DNA from: Chlamydiota bacterium
GTDB taxonomy: Bacteria > Chlamydiota > Chlamydiia > Chlamydiales > Rhabdochlamydiaceae
DNA length: 5,342 nucleotides
Assembly: GCA_027348355.1 (NCBI GenBank)
Contig: DAIEPN010000085.1
Span: 1 to 5,342 of the forward strand
Direction: 5' to 3'
In this document: positions 1 through 5,342 of the stretch, piece after piece
Layout of the letters: each line of letters starts with the position of its first letter
Position numbering within the stretch: the stretch's first letter is position 1
Notes under the pieces: model-generated
Seen by the model: the letters and a program-made list of their open reading frames with translations, nothing else
Database searches by the model: none
What the model was told of the DNA's origin: nothing
Made by a program: the position numbers and the translations under genes

Positions 1-2
1 AA

Positions 3-110
3 GAGATTAAGTTTGCTCAGAACCGGTTAAACACTAGACCTAGAAAAGTTCTAGGCTGGAGTACACCAATAAAAGAATTTAAAAAACTAGTTGGTGCGTT
101 AGAAACTTGA
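3..110 (+). CDS. IS30-family transposase, C-terminal end (partial)
   Basis: The reading frame enters from the left edge and ends at TGA 108-110, giving 35 residues. The segment LNTRPRKVLGWSTPIKEF is the hallmark C-terminal block of IS30-type DDE transposases, usually written L-N-x-R-P-R-K-x-L-G-[FYW]-x-T-P-x-E-x-F. The DDE catalytic residues would lie upstream, outside the window. IS30 transposases cut and join DNA at the element's inverted repeats. The C-terminal end itself looks intact, with the normal stop beside the expected inverted repeat, so this could be the end of a full-length gene. Only the 3' part is visible. Confidence 0.8.
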   Translation, partial: EIKFAQNRLNTRPRKVLGWSTPIKEFKKLVGALET

Positions 111-118
111 ATCCAGCA
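91..118 (+). repeat. Probable IS30 right terminal inverted repeat
   Basis: The segment spans the last codons of the transposase and a few bases beyond the stop. Its two cores, GTGCGTT and TTGAATC, match in order and spacing what I recall of IS30-family ends. The partner repeat lies outside the window, so the call rests on resemblance and position only. Confidence 0.45.
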
Positions 119-201
119 TAGTTTTCTGCGTTTTTAATACCTCCTATTTATTAATAACTAGTTCCACAAAATATTCAAAAAAATTTACACAAAATTAAAC
201 T
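111..201. other. Intergenic leader between IS30 end and the orphan gene
   Basis: This is an AT-rich stretch of 91 bp. I looked for an outward promoter formed at the IS end: TTGAAT at 107-112 is a fair -35, but the nearest -10-like sequences (TTTAAT at 133, TAATAC at 135) lie 20-22 bp away, beyond the usual 16-18. AGGAGG occurs only on the minus strand (139-145) with no gene behind it. No promoter is called. The orphan gene must be transcribed from here or from the element. Confidence 0.35.
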
Positions 202-1929
202 ATGGCCACAGTATCTAGCTTAAGTATAGACTTAGCTTCTTTTCAAAAATGTTATAACCTATTAATCAAACTTGATTTTAATAAAGACAATTTCTCCGCA
301 GTTCAGAAAATATATCAAGCGGAAGAACCTAGCTTACACGAACTTTTTCAATCAAAAGTACAAATTACCAGTTTAGGAAATAAGCAATTTGACTTTTCTG
401 AAATTGCCGAAAAAATGGAAAAAATTGAGAAATTACAAAAGCAATTCTTTACATCAAAAGAAAGTAACTTTCAAAGTGAGATTTTGGAAAATCAAAGATT
501 ACTAACCGCAAAAATTCAAGAATTAAGGAACGATGCGGAAAATCTTTTAACTTCAAAGGAAGGATTAGAAGCGATCGCTCTGCAAAAAGAAATAAATCAT
601 TTCCCTGAAGAAACAATTTCTTTTCTTACGAATCTTTTGGGAGAAAAACCAAATTTAGAGGTGATTCGACTTCTTCAATACGCATCTAAGGAAGAACTGG
701 AAAAAGTTGAAAAGGAATATACAAAAACAGAAAGCCACGGAAAATATCTTAAACTGGTACATGATGGAAACTGGAATGTTTTACTTAAAGAAGCGAAAGT
801 AAGCTCAAATATAGGAATGCCTGATCGCGTCCATCTCATTCTTATTGCCATCTATTTACGAACACAAAAAGAAAGCAAACCAGAAAATCGAATCTCCATC
901 GCAGATTTATCTAGTGCGTTCCTCGTTTTATCTGCTGCCCAAGCGAGCCAATATACTCTTTATTCTCTGTCTTCTTTTAAGGAAGTTCGAAATCAACTCA
1001 TACAAAATGGAATTGTTCTTACACAAAGTGACACAGAAAAGTTAGAGCAAATGTGTAAAGCCGCCGAACGTATTCCAAAAAACCAACGTTTTTTTATCAC
1101 CATTTCTCAGGACAATATTACTTCTCTACAAAAAAATCTGATCACAAGCTATTTCCATGAGAGTTTGAATACACTACTCTTTCACGATAAAGTAACCTTG
1201 GAAGCGAAGAAAAAAAATCCAACAACGATGCCTGCTTTCATTGGAACACCATCGTTTAGTCTTACAGAAGAGCTTTTCAAAGAAAAATTTCCTGGACAAA
1301 GCCGCTCTTTTACATCTGTTTTAGGCCTTTCCGAAAGAAAGGATATGATTTTCCGATTACAGCAAGGTTTTCATGATTTTGCCCTCCTTCTCCCTTCTGT
1401 TGCAGCAAAAACTTTTATCCATGGAATTCTTGGAACATATTTTTTCCCCTACTTACACGACGGATACCATCGGGGAACGCGTGAAAAAGGATATACCTTT
1501 ATGCCAGGAGTATTATCCGTTGCAGAAAGAATGGAAGAAAAGGTTCTAGCAAAAATGGATCCTTATGTGAAAGAACCATCGTTAAGCTTTGATGCTGTAC
1601 CATTACTCGAAAGTGGTTCGTCCGAACATGACTTGGAAAGATGGCTAATAGAGTTAACGTGCGGGGGAATCGTAGACGGCATCCTTCCTAATATTATTGC
1701 GTCGGATACTGGAACTAAAATAACTTTCCCTCTTAGCAAAGAGGTTGAAGCAACTTTTTGGGGACAGCAGGCTTTCACTTATATGTCCATGCTTTGCTAT
1801 CATCAAAATAGCCCCATTAATTCAAACTACTCTACCTCAAAACAAATCGAAAAAGCTGTATTTACTCCTGAAACATTTCAGAGTTCTATAACAAAACTAT
1901 TGGAAAAATTTGTTTTTTTATTGGTATGA
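202..1929 (+). CDS. Uncharacterised 575-residue protein with coiled coil and HDGYH patch
   Basis: I do not recognise this protein. ATG 202 is the first possible start, because an in-frame TAA lies at 196-198. No clear Shine-Dalgarno precedes it; the leader is A-rich. The first 20 residues are Ser/Thr-rich (T3, S5, S6, S8, S13), which is compatible with, but not proof of, a type III secretion signal. Residues about 65-130 are charged and heptad-like (EKMEKIEKLQK, AKIQELRNDAENLL), suggesting a coiled coil. Residues 230-255 (ISIADLSSAFLVLSAAQAS) look like packed helix. A conserved-looking core at 388-425 contains H391-D392, H407 and HDGYH at 419-423, a possible metal or active-site patch, followed by the aromatic stretch GYTFMPGVLSV. 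There is no cleavable signal peptide and no clear transmembrane helix. The gene stands alone between an IS30 end and a convergent operon, and is more AT-rich than that operon, suggesting accessory or lineage-specific DNA. The very C-terminus (KFVFLLV) is encoded beside a T7 run and may be frameshifted. Confidence 0.75.
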   Translation: MATVSSLSIDLASFQKCYNLLIKLDFNKDNFSAVQKIYQAEEPSLHELFQSKVQITSLGNKQFDFSEIAEKMEKIEKLQKQFFTSKESNFQSEILENQRLLTAKIQELRNDAENLLTSKEGLEAIALQKEINHFPEETISFLTNLLGEKPNLEVIRLLQYASKEELEKVEKEYTKTESHGKYLKLVHDGNWNVLLKEAKVSSNIGMPDRVHLILIAIYLRTQKESKPENRISIADLSSAFLVLSAAQASQYTLYSLSSFKEVRNQLIQNGIVLTQSDTEKLEQMCKAAERIPKNQRFFITISQDNITSLQKNLITSYFHESLNTLLFHDKVTLEAKKKNPTTMPAFIGTPSFSLTEELFKEKFPGQSRSFTSVLGLSERKDMIFRLQQGFHDFALLLPSVAAKTFIHGILGTYFFPYLHDGYHRGTREKGYTFMPGVLSVAERMEEKVLAKMDPYVKEPSLSFDAVPLLESGSSEHDLERWLIELTCGGIVDGILPNIIASDTGTKITFPLSKEVEATFWGQQAFTYMSMLCYHQNSPINSNYSTSKQIEKAVFTPETFQSSITKLLEKFVFLLV

Positions 1930-1952
1930 ACTTTTCATTTACGATCAAAATC

Positions 1953-2192
1953 TCATTTAGAACAAAGTAGTAAGTTAACAAGTTTTAAACCGTGTTCTGT
2001 TAAAAACACGTTGTTATCCTCTCCTCTTTTGAGAAAGTTCGTTTGAACCAAGGTTTGAACCATGTTGTTTACGCTGCGATCATTATAACCAAGGGCCCTT
2101 CCAATTTCATAACGGTCGATCTCTAAGTGAGGACTTCCCTTTTTTGATGAAAACGCATGAAGTTTTACAAGATACATCTCTTCTTTAGTCAT
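1953..2192 (-). CDS. Small winged-helix DNA-binding protein (79 aa)
   Basis: This is probably a small transcriptional regulator. Residues 26-53 read as a helix-turn-helix: DRYEIGRALGYNDRSVNNMV, then a helix ending in LVQTNFLKR. Residues 54-68 (LKRGEDNNVFLTEHG) form a beta-wing of the kind seen in MarR-like and archaeal-type winged helices, and LKLVNLLL makes a closing helix. The chain contains little else, so any ligand or dimer contacts must lie in the short N-terminus. ATG 2190-2192 is supported by AAAGG at 2198-2202 with a 5-nt spacer. The ATG overlaps the end of cysS by 8 bp (ATGACTAA), so translation is probably coupled and the two genes share an mRNA. It ends 23 bp from the convergent upstream gene with no obvious hairpin between them. 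The target sites are unknown. Confidence 0.7.
   Translation of the reverse strand: MTKEEMYLVKLHAFSSKKGSPHLEIDRYEIGRALGYNDRSVNNMVQTLVQTNFLKRGEDNNVFLTEHGLKLVNLLLCSK
2041..2064 (-). repeat. Tandem 12-bp repeat inside the winged-helix gene
   Basis: Two adjacent 12-bp units, 2041-2052 and 2053-2064, differ at one base (gtttgaaccaag versus gtttgaaccatg on the + strand). The unit is four codons long and gives the protein segment MVQT-LVQT in the helix just before the wing, so the repeat keeps the frame. Confidence 0.75.
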
Positions 2193-3642
2193 AAAAACCT
2201 TTTTTTGGAGTGGCGGTTTTTTTTAACCTAGCACCTTGAGGAGTATCTTCGATGACATATCCTTTGGAGTAGATCGCATCTCTGCATTCATCAGCGCTTT
2301 TCCAGTTCTTGCTAAGCCGCGCTTTCTCTCTTTGCTCTAAAAGATCTTGGAGTTCACTGGGAATCTCTTCTTCTTTTGTCTCTAATGGAAGTACTGCAAG
2401 GACTGTGTCAAACTTGCAGAGCAGGTCTAAAACTCTCTTCGCTTCTCCTTTACCAAGTTTACCTTCATCACAAAGGATATTGACCTGACGAATGAGTTCA
2501 AAAAGACTTGCCAATGCTAAAGAAATGTTGAGATCATCTGCTAAGGCTTTTGTAAATGATTCTAAGCTCTCTTTTACAATTTCACCTACAAATCCATGCT
2601 CCTGATCTTGTTTTATCTCACGAAGCCTATAGATGAAGTCTGAAATCCTCTCTAGCGTCTTTCTAACAGCATCCAATCCTTGCATCGTGAAGTTGAGCTG
2701 CGTGCGGTAGTGTGTCTGAAGCAGCATATAGCGGACTTCTGTCCCCGTATATCCCTTTTTAAGAAGATCCCTGAGGGTAAAAAAATTCCCTAGGCTTTTG
2801 GACATTTTTTTATGATCGACAAGAAGATGTTCAGAATGGAGCCAATATCTTACGAATTGTTTTCCTGTACACCCTTCGGATTGCGCAATTTCATTTTCAT
2901 GGTGAGGGAATATATTATCTACCCCTCCCACATGGATATCGATATTTTCCCCAAGGAGGGACATGGCCATTGCGGAACATTCAATGTGCCAGCCCGGCCT
3001 TCCTTTTCCAAAAGGACTTTCCCAGTAAATGCCTCCATCTCGCGCTGGGTCATAACTTTTCCATAGGACGAAATCAGCTATGTTATCTTTCTCATATTCA
3101 TCTGTAACGAGCCGCTCAGACGCATTGGCCTTTAGGTCATCAAGATGCAAATGGGACAGTCTTCCATAAGATGGAAATTTATCAATGGAATAATAGATAC
3201 ATCCATCCGCTGCTTTATACGCAATTCCATTGTGGATAAGCTGCTCGATCAACTTGATCATTTGAGGGATGTAATCGGTTGCAGCAGGATAGAATTCGAC
3301 TTTTTCGATCTTGAGAGTTTGTATGTCTTCAAAAAACGCATCAATGTATGGGGTTGTATAGTCTTTAAGGGAGATCCCTTCTTCAATCGCTCCCTTGAGA
3401 GTTTTATCATCAATGTCCGTTAAGTTCATCGTCTGGGTGACTTGCATACCAAAAAATTTTAAGCTACGACGAAGCAGATCTTCAAAAACATACGTTCGAA
3501 AATTACCAATATGAGCAAAATTATATACAGTAGGTCCGCATGTATAGAGAAAAATAGTATTATCTCTGATGGGGATGATCTCTTCTTTGAATCTGGTTTC
3601 CGTATTAAAAAGTTTTAATCGAATAGATGGCTTGTCTTTCAT
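2185..3642 (-). CDS. cysS: Cysteinyl-tRNA synthetase (EC 6.1.1.16)
   Basis: This class I aminoacyl-tRNA synthetase joins cysteine to tRNA-Cys with ATP in the cytoplasm. It is complete at 485 residues, slightly longer than E. coli CysRS (461). Visible marks are CGPTVYN at 35-41, the HIGH signature as HIGN at 44-47, and LTDIDDK at 74-80. GWHIEC at 217-222, FPHHENEIAQSEG at 245-257 and the KMSKS loop at 279-283 follow. The four zinc ligands expected from the E. coli enzyme are present: C35, C222, H247 and E251, with the same 25- and 4-residue spacings between the last three. The C-terminal anticodon-binding part ends with the family's GYVIEDTPQGARLK, then a lysine-rich tail of about 12 residues (KTATPKKGFYD) coded beside A8 and A7 runs. 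ATG 3640-3642 is preceded by AGAGG at 3646-3650, close to the start and overlapping the TAG of the preceding aas gene. The 6-bp gap to aas and the 8-bp overlap with the winged-helix gene indicate one operon. Confidence 0.97.
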   Translation of the reverse strand: MKDKPSIRLKLFNTETRFKEEIIPIRDNTIFLYTCGPTVYNFAHIGNFRTYVFEDLLRRSLKFFGMQVTQTMNLTDIDDKTLKGAIEEGISLKDYTTPYIDAFFEDIQTLKIEKVEFYPAATDYIPQMIKLIEQLIHNGIAYKAADGCIYYSIDKFPSYGRLSHLHLDDLKANASERLVTDEYEKDNIADFVLWKSYDPARDGGIYWESPFGKGRPGWHIECSAMAMSLLGENIDIHVGGVDNIFPHHENEIAQSEGCTGKQFVRYWLHSEHLLVDHKKMSKSLGNFFTLRDLLKKGYTGTEVRYMLLQTHYRTQLNFTMQGLDAVRKTLERISDFIYRLREIKQDQEHGFVGEIVKESLESFTKALADDLNISLALASLFELIRQVNILCDEGKLGKGEAKRVLDLLCKFDTVLAVLPLETKEEEIPSELQDLLEQREKARLSKNWKSADECRDAIYSKGYVIEDTPQGARLKKTATPKKGFYD

Positions 3643-3648
3643 AATCCT

Positions 3649-5040
3649 CTACTTTACTTGGCTCAGCATTTCTTCCAAAAGACGGTATTGAATTTTTCCC
3701 GTCCCTGTGACTGGAATGCTTTCTATACTTTTTACTTCATTGATTTTTGCAAGTCTACCATACCCCTGCTCTCGCAGTGCTTGGTTAATTTGTTCTTTTT
3801 CAAGAGGAACTGTGGAGAAGACGACAATTTCAGGTTTTGTCGATTCTCTTTCTCGAACCGCTACCGCAAGTGCAAACGCTTTTTCTTCATTTGCCCAATT
3901 CTTATTTTTAGCAATTTGATGCAGTTCTTCTTCTAGTCCACCAAGGCTGACCATCTCTCCCCCGATTTTGATAAATCGGCTGAGACGCCCTGATAAAATT
4001 ACATTTCCTTCCGGGTCCAAATAACCTCGATCTCCTGAACGATACCATACTTTTCCGGAAATAGTAATAAAGGGATTCTTATCGATTCCTAAATATCCTT
4101 TAAAAACATTAGGCCCACAAATACAAATCTCCCCTTCTTTCCCGGCAGGAAGAGGCTCTAGTGATTCGGAAGAAAGGATGGATACCTCTATTCCCGGCAA
4201 AGGTTTGCCAATTCCTTTTCTGGGCTCAGAGGGTCTATTTGCAGTAACTATAGGGCTGCATTCGGTAATCCCATATCCTTCGATCATCTTCGCCCCTTGT
4301 CCAAGATTTTGGACGTAAGTAAAAAGCTCATCAGGGGTTTTCTCAGCGCCTGATACAAAAAATCTAACGCTTTTCAGTTGCTCCGGTTTCGCAGCCTGAA
4401 AAACCGCTTTCATGAAACTTGGAGCGCAGCAAAATATCGTGATTCCATATCGGTCAATCTCTCTTGCGAGCCGCTGGTTATCAGTAGGATCAGGAGAGTA
4501 TACGACATTTAAGCCCGAAAGTATAGGCAAAAGGCCTGTTACGGAAAATCCAAATGAATGAAAAGGAGGAAGGACTCCATAGAAAACATCTTCCTTGTAT
4601 AAGGGAATTATTTCTATCGCAGCACTTTGGTCAAATAAAATATTATGATGAGATAACGGTACTGCTTTAGGTAAAGATTCGCTTCCTGAAGTAAAAAGGA
4701 TTACAGCTGTGTCTTCTGCAGAAATTTTGCTAAGTTTAAAACTATTGAGCAGTAGCTTGGCTGGTAATAAAGATAAAACCCATCCTCGACATTTTTCTTT
4801 CAGACGGACTGATCCTTTCATATTTTCAATGAAAACAAACTTATCTTCGATTTTTCCTAAATCCCCGTTCTCTAAGCTCTCTAAGAATTTTTGCGAAGTA
4901 ATGACGGTCTGAAGCTGTAAAAGATCGTGCGCATAGTCTAATCCCCGAATACCTACAGTCCAATTGAGCATTACAGGGATTTTTTTCGCAAGAAGCGTGG
5001 CCAAGATCACGATGTAAGCCCCAACCGAAGAGGGGAACAA
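3649..5040 (-). CDS. aas: Acyl-[ACP] synthetase / Aas-type AMP-binding enzyme, 5'-truncated
   Basis: This is an ANL-superfamily adenylate-forming enzyme, closest by eye to the synthetase half of E. coli Aas, which activates fatty acids onto acyl carrier protein for (lyso)phospholipid acylation. Read from TTG 5038-5040 it has 463 residues. Core motifs are intact: FTSGSESLPK 116-125 (phosphate-binding A3), PLFHSFG-like PPFHSFG 158-164, SGAEK 230-234 and GYGITECSP 255-263 (A5). Also present are YRSGDRGY 333-340 with D337 (A7), GRLSRFIKIGGEMVSL 351-366 (hinge, A8) and the catalytic lysine K449 in PVTGTGKIQYR (A10). The start is abnormal. Family members have roughly 40-70 more residues of this domain before GILFPSSVGAYI, and often an N-terminal PlsC acyltransferase domain; neither is visible. 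The frame stays open upstream only to TAA 5092-5094. TTG has no good ribosome site, and GC drops abruptly at about 5041. The gene is therefore probably a remnant, or its 5' part is in another frame or lost at a rearrangement or assembly junction. It ends 6 bp before cysS. Confidence 0.85.
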   Translation of the reverse strand: MFPSSVGAYIVILATLLAKKIPVMLNWTVGIRGLDYAHDLLQLQTVITSQKFLESLENGDLGKIEDKFVFIENMKGSVRLKEKCRGWVLSLLPAKLLLNSFKLSKISAEDTAVILFTSGSESLPKAVPLSHHNILFDQSAAIEIIPLYKEDVFYGVLPPFHSFGFSVTGLLPILSGLNVVYSPDPTDNQRLAREIDRYGITIFCCAPSFMKAVFQAAKPEQLKSVRFFVSGAEKTPDELFTYVQNLGQGAKMIEGYGITECSPIVTANRPSEPRKGIGKPLPGIEVSILSSESLEPLPAGKEGEICICGPNVFKGYLGIDKNPFITISGKVWYRSGDRGYLDPEGNVILSGRLSRFIKIGGEMVSLGGLEEELHQIAKNKNWANEEKAFALAVAVRERESTKPEIVVFSTVPLEKEQINQALREQGYGRLAKINEVKSIESIPVTGTGKIQYRLLEEMLSQVK

Positions 5041-5342
5041 AATTCCAATATGATTTCTGTAATCTTTGGAAAAAGGACAAATACGTTTTTTTTATTTGTC
5101 AGTATAGCATAAAGCTTGTTATTATTTGTATCTGAGGCATAATATGTGTCAATAAAATCTTGATCAACGAAAGTTAATAAGTCAGAATCTGCTGGCTGGC
5201 AATAAGCAAGCAAAATAAGTTCCCTAGATTCTTTTAAGGTTTTACAAAGTTCAAAACTATATTCTGGATGATGAACAAGAATAAATGCTTTGGGGTGTTT
5301 TAGAAAATTAGTCCATCTTTTAATTTTCCCAAATATTGGAAA
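5007..5342 (-). CDS. Unidentified open frame entering from right edge (partial)
   Basis: This frame has no stop from the right edge (first full codon 5338-5340) down to TGA 5007-5009, about 111 codons. I cannot name the product. It reads as ordinary protein: a basic start (GKIKRWTNFLKHPK), a hydrophobic strand (AFILVHH), an amphipathic helix (YSFELCKTLKES), another strand (LILLAYCQ), then acidic DSDLLTFVDQDF and NNNKLYAILTNKK. The strand-helix-strand-loop order is loosely like the C-terminal half of ribosomal protein S2 as found in divergent or organellar forms, but few residues match and I do not make that call. The last about 28 codons overlap the conserved VGAYI region of the acyl-ACP synthetase in another frame, so the frame's true end is doubtful and probably lies near 5040-5094. 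GC is about 29% over 5041-5342, far below the adjacent genes. It may be a neighbouring gene, a foreign piece joined here, or the frameshifted N-terminus of the synthetase. Confidence 0.4.
   Translation of the reverse strand, partial: FPIFGKIKRWTNFLKHPKAFILVHHPEYSFELCKTLKESRELILLAYCQPADSDLLTFVDQDFIDTYYASDTNNNKLYAILTNKKNVFVLFPKITEIILEFCSPLRLGLTS

Larger units (their letters stand above)
1..118 (+). mobile_element. 3' end of an IS30-family insertion sequence
   Basis: This is the right-hand remnant of an IS30-family element: the last transposase codons followed by a probable terminal inverted repeat at about 91-118. That terminal stretch, with cores GTGCGTT and TTGAATC, resembles the IS30 right end as I remember it (TGCGTTGACC then TTGAATC), and as in that family it overlaps the transposase stop codon. 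The left end lies outside the window, so I cannot tell whether the element is whole or decayed. No target duplication can be checked. The exact outer boundary is inferred. Confidence 0.6.

Noticed and set aside
107..140. Outward promoter at the IS30 end driving the orphan gene
   Set aside because: The -35-like TTGAAT has no -10 within 16-18 bp; the nearest candidates are 20-22 bp away.
845..1045. Open frame of 66 codons on the + strand inside the orphan gene
   Set aside because: It lies wholly inside the 575-residue frame, has no ribosome-binding site and a composition-driven sequence; it is a shadow frame.
1886..1955. Possible terminator between the convergent genes
   Set aside because: Only a weak A/T pairing (AAAAA with TTTTT across 1904-1919) is present, with no GC-rich stem, and only 23 bp separate the two stop codons.
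2812..3423. Two + strand open frames (2812-3066 and 3145-3423) opposite cysS
   Set aside because: They are antisense to the well-supported CysRS catalytic core, whose motifs fix the minus-strand frame.
3649..5040. Reading the AMP-binding gene as a nonribosomal peptide or generic long-chain acyl-CoA ligase
   Set aside because: The overall order and wording of motifs (FTSGSE-LPK, PPFHSFG, SGAEK, GYGITECSP, RFIKIGGEMVSL) follow the Aas synthetase closely, and there is no carrier or condensation domain.
4841..5080. Minus-strand frame of 79 codons overlapping the start of the synthetase
   Set aside because: Its sequence below 5040 is the out-of-frame reading of the conserved VGAYIVILATLL region, so it is not a separate gene.

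Overview
The window looks like part of an AT-rich, host-associated bacterial genome. The best guess is a Chlamydiota member (Parachlamydia/Simkania/Rhabdochlamydia-like). That rests on the style of the Aas-type acyl-ACP synthetase sitting directly in front of cysS; in Chlamydia these two genes also lie only a few genes apart. No database search was run, so the phylum is an inference.

Layout from left to right. (1) Positions 1-118: the 3' end of an IS30-family insertion sequence, comprising the last 35 transposase codons and a probable terminal inverted repeat. (2) Positions 202-1929, + strand: a 575-residue protein that I do not recognise. It has a probable coiled coil in its N-terminal third and a histidine-rich patch with HDGYH. 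(3) Positions 1953-5040, - strand: a tight run of three genes read right to left. These are an acyl-[acyl-carrier-protein] synthetase (Aas type) lacking its normal 5' end, a complete cysteinyl-tRNA synthetase (cysS), and a small winged-helix protein whose start overlaps the end of cysS by 8 bp. (4) Positions 5007-5342, - strand: a separate open frame running off the right edge, with a sharply lower GC content and no confident identity.

The window reads as a mosaic. A block of ordinary composition (short samples 37-55% GC) carrying the aas-cysS-wHTH run is flanked on the left by AT-rich DNA with IS30 remains and an orphan gene (samples 32-40% GC), and on the right by DNA of about 29% GC. The right-hand boundary cuts through the aas gene, just upstream of its conserved GILFPSSVGAYI segment, so the gene appears to have lost its first part by rearrangement, by a frameshift at an A8 run, or by an assembly join.

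Functionally, cysS supplies Cys-tRNA for translation. The Aas-type enzyme would activate fatty acids for phospholipid acylation if it were complete. The winged-helix protein is probably a DNA-binding regulator co-translated with cysS. No stable RNA gene, CRISPR array or convincing Rho-independent terminator was found. The most interesting items are the broken aas junction with the unidentified frame fused to it, the orphan gene beside the IS30 end, and the cysS-overlapping winged-helix gene.
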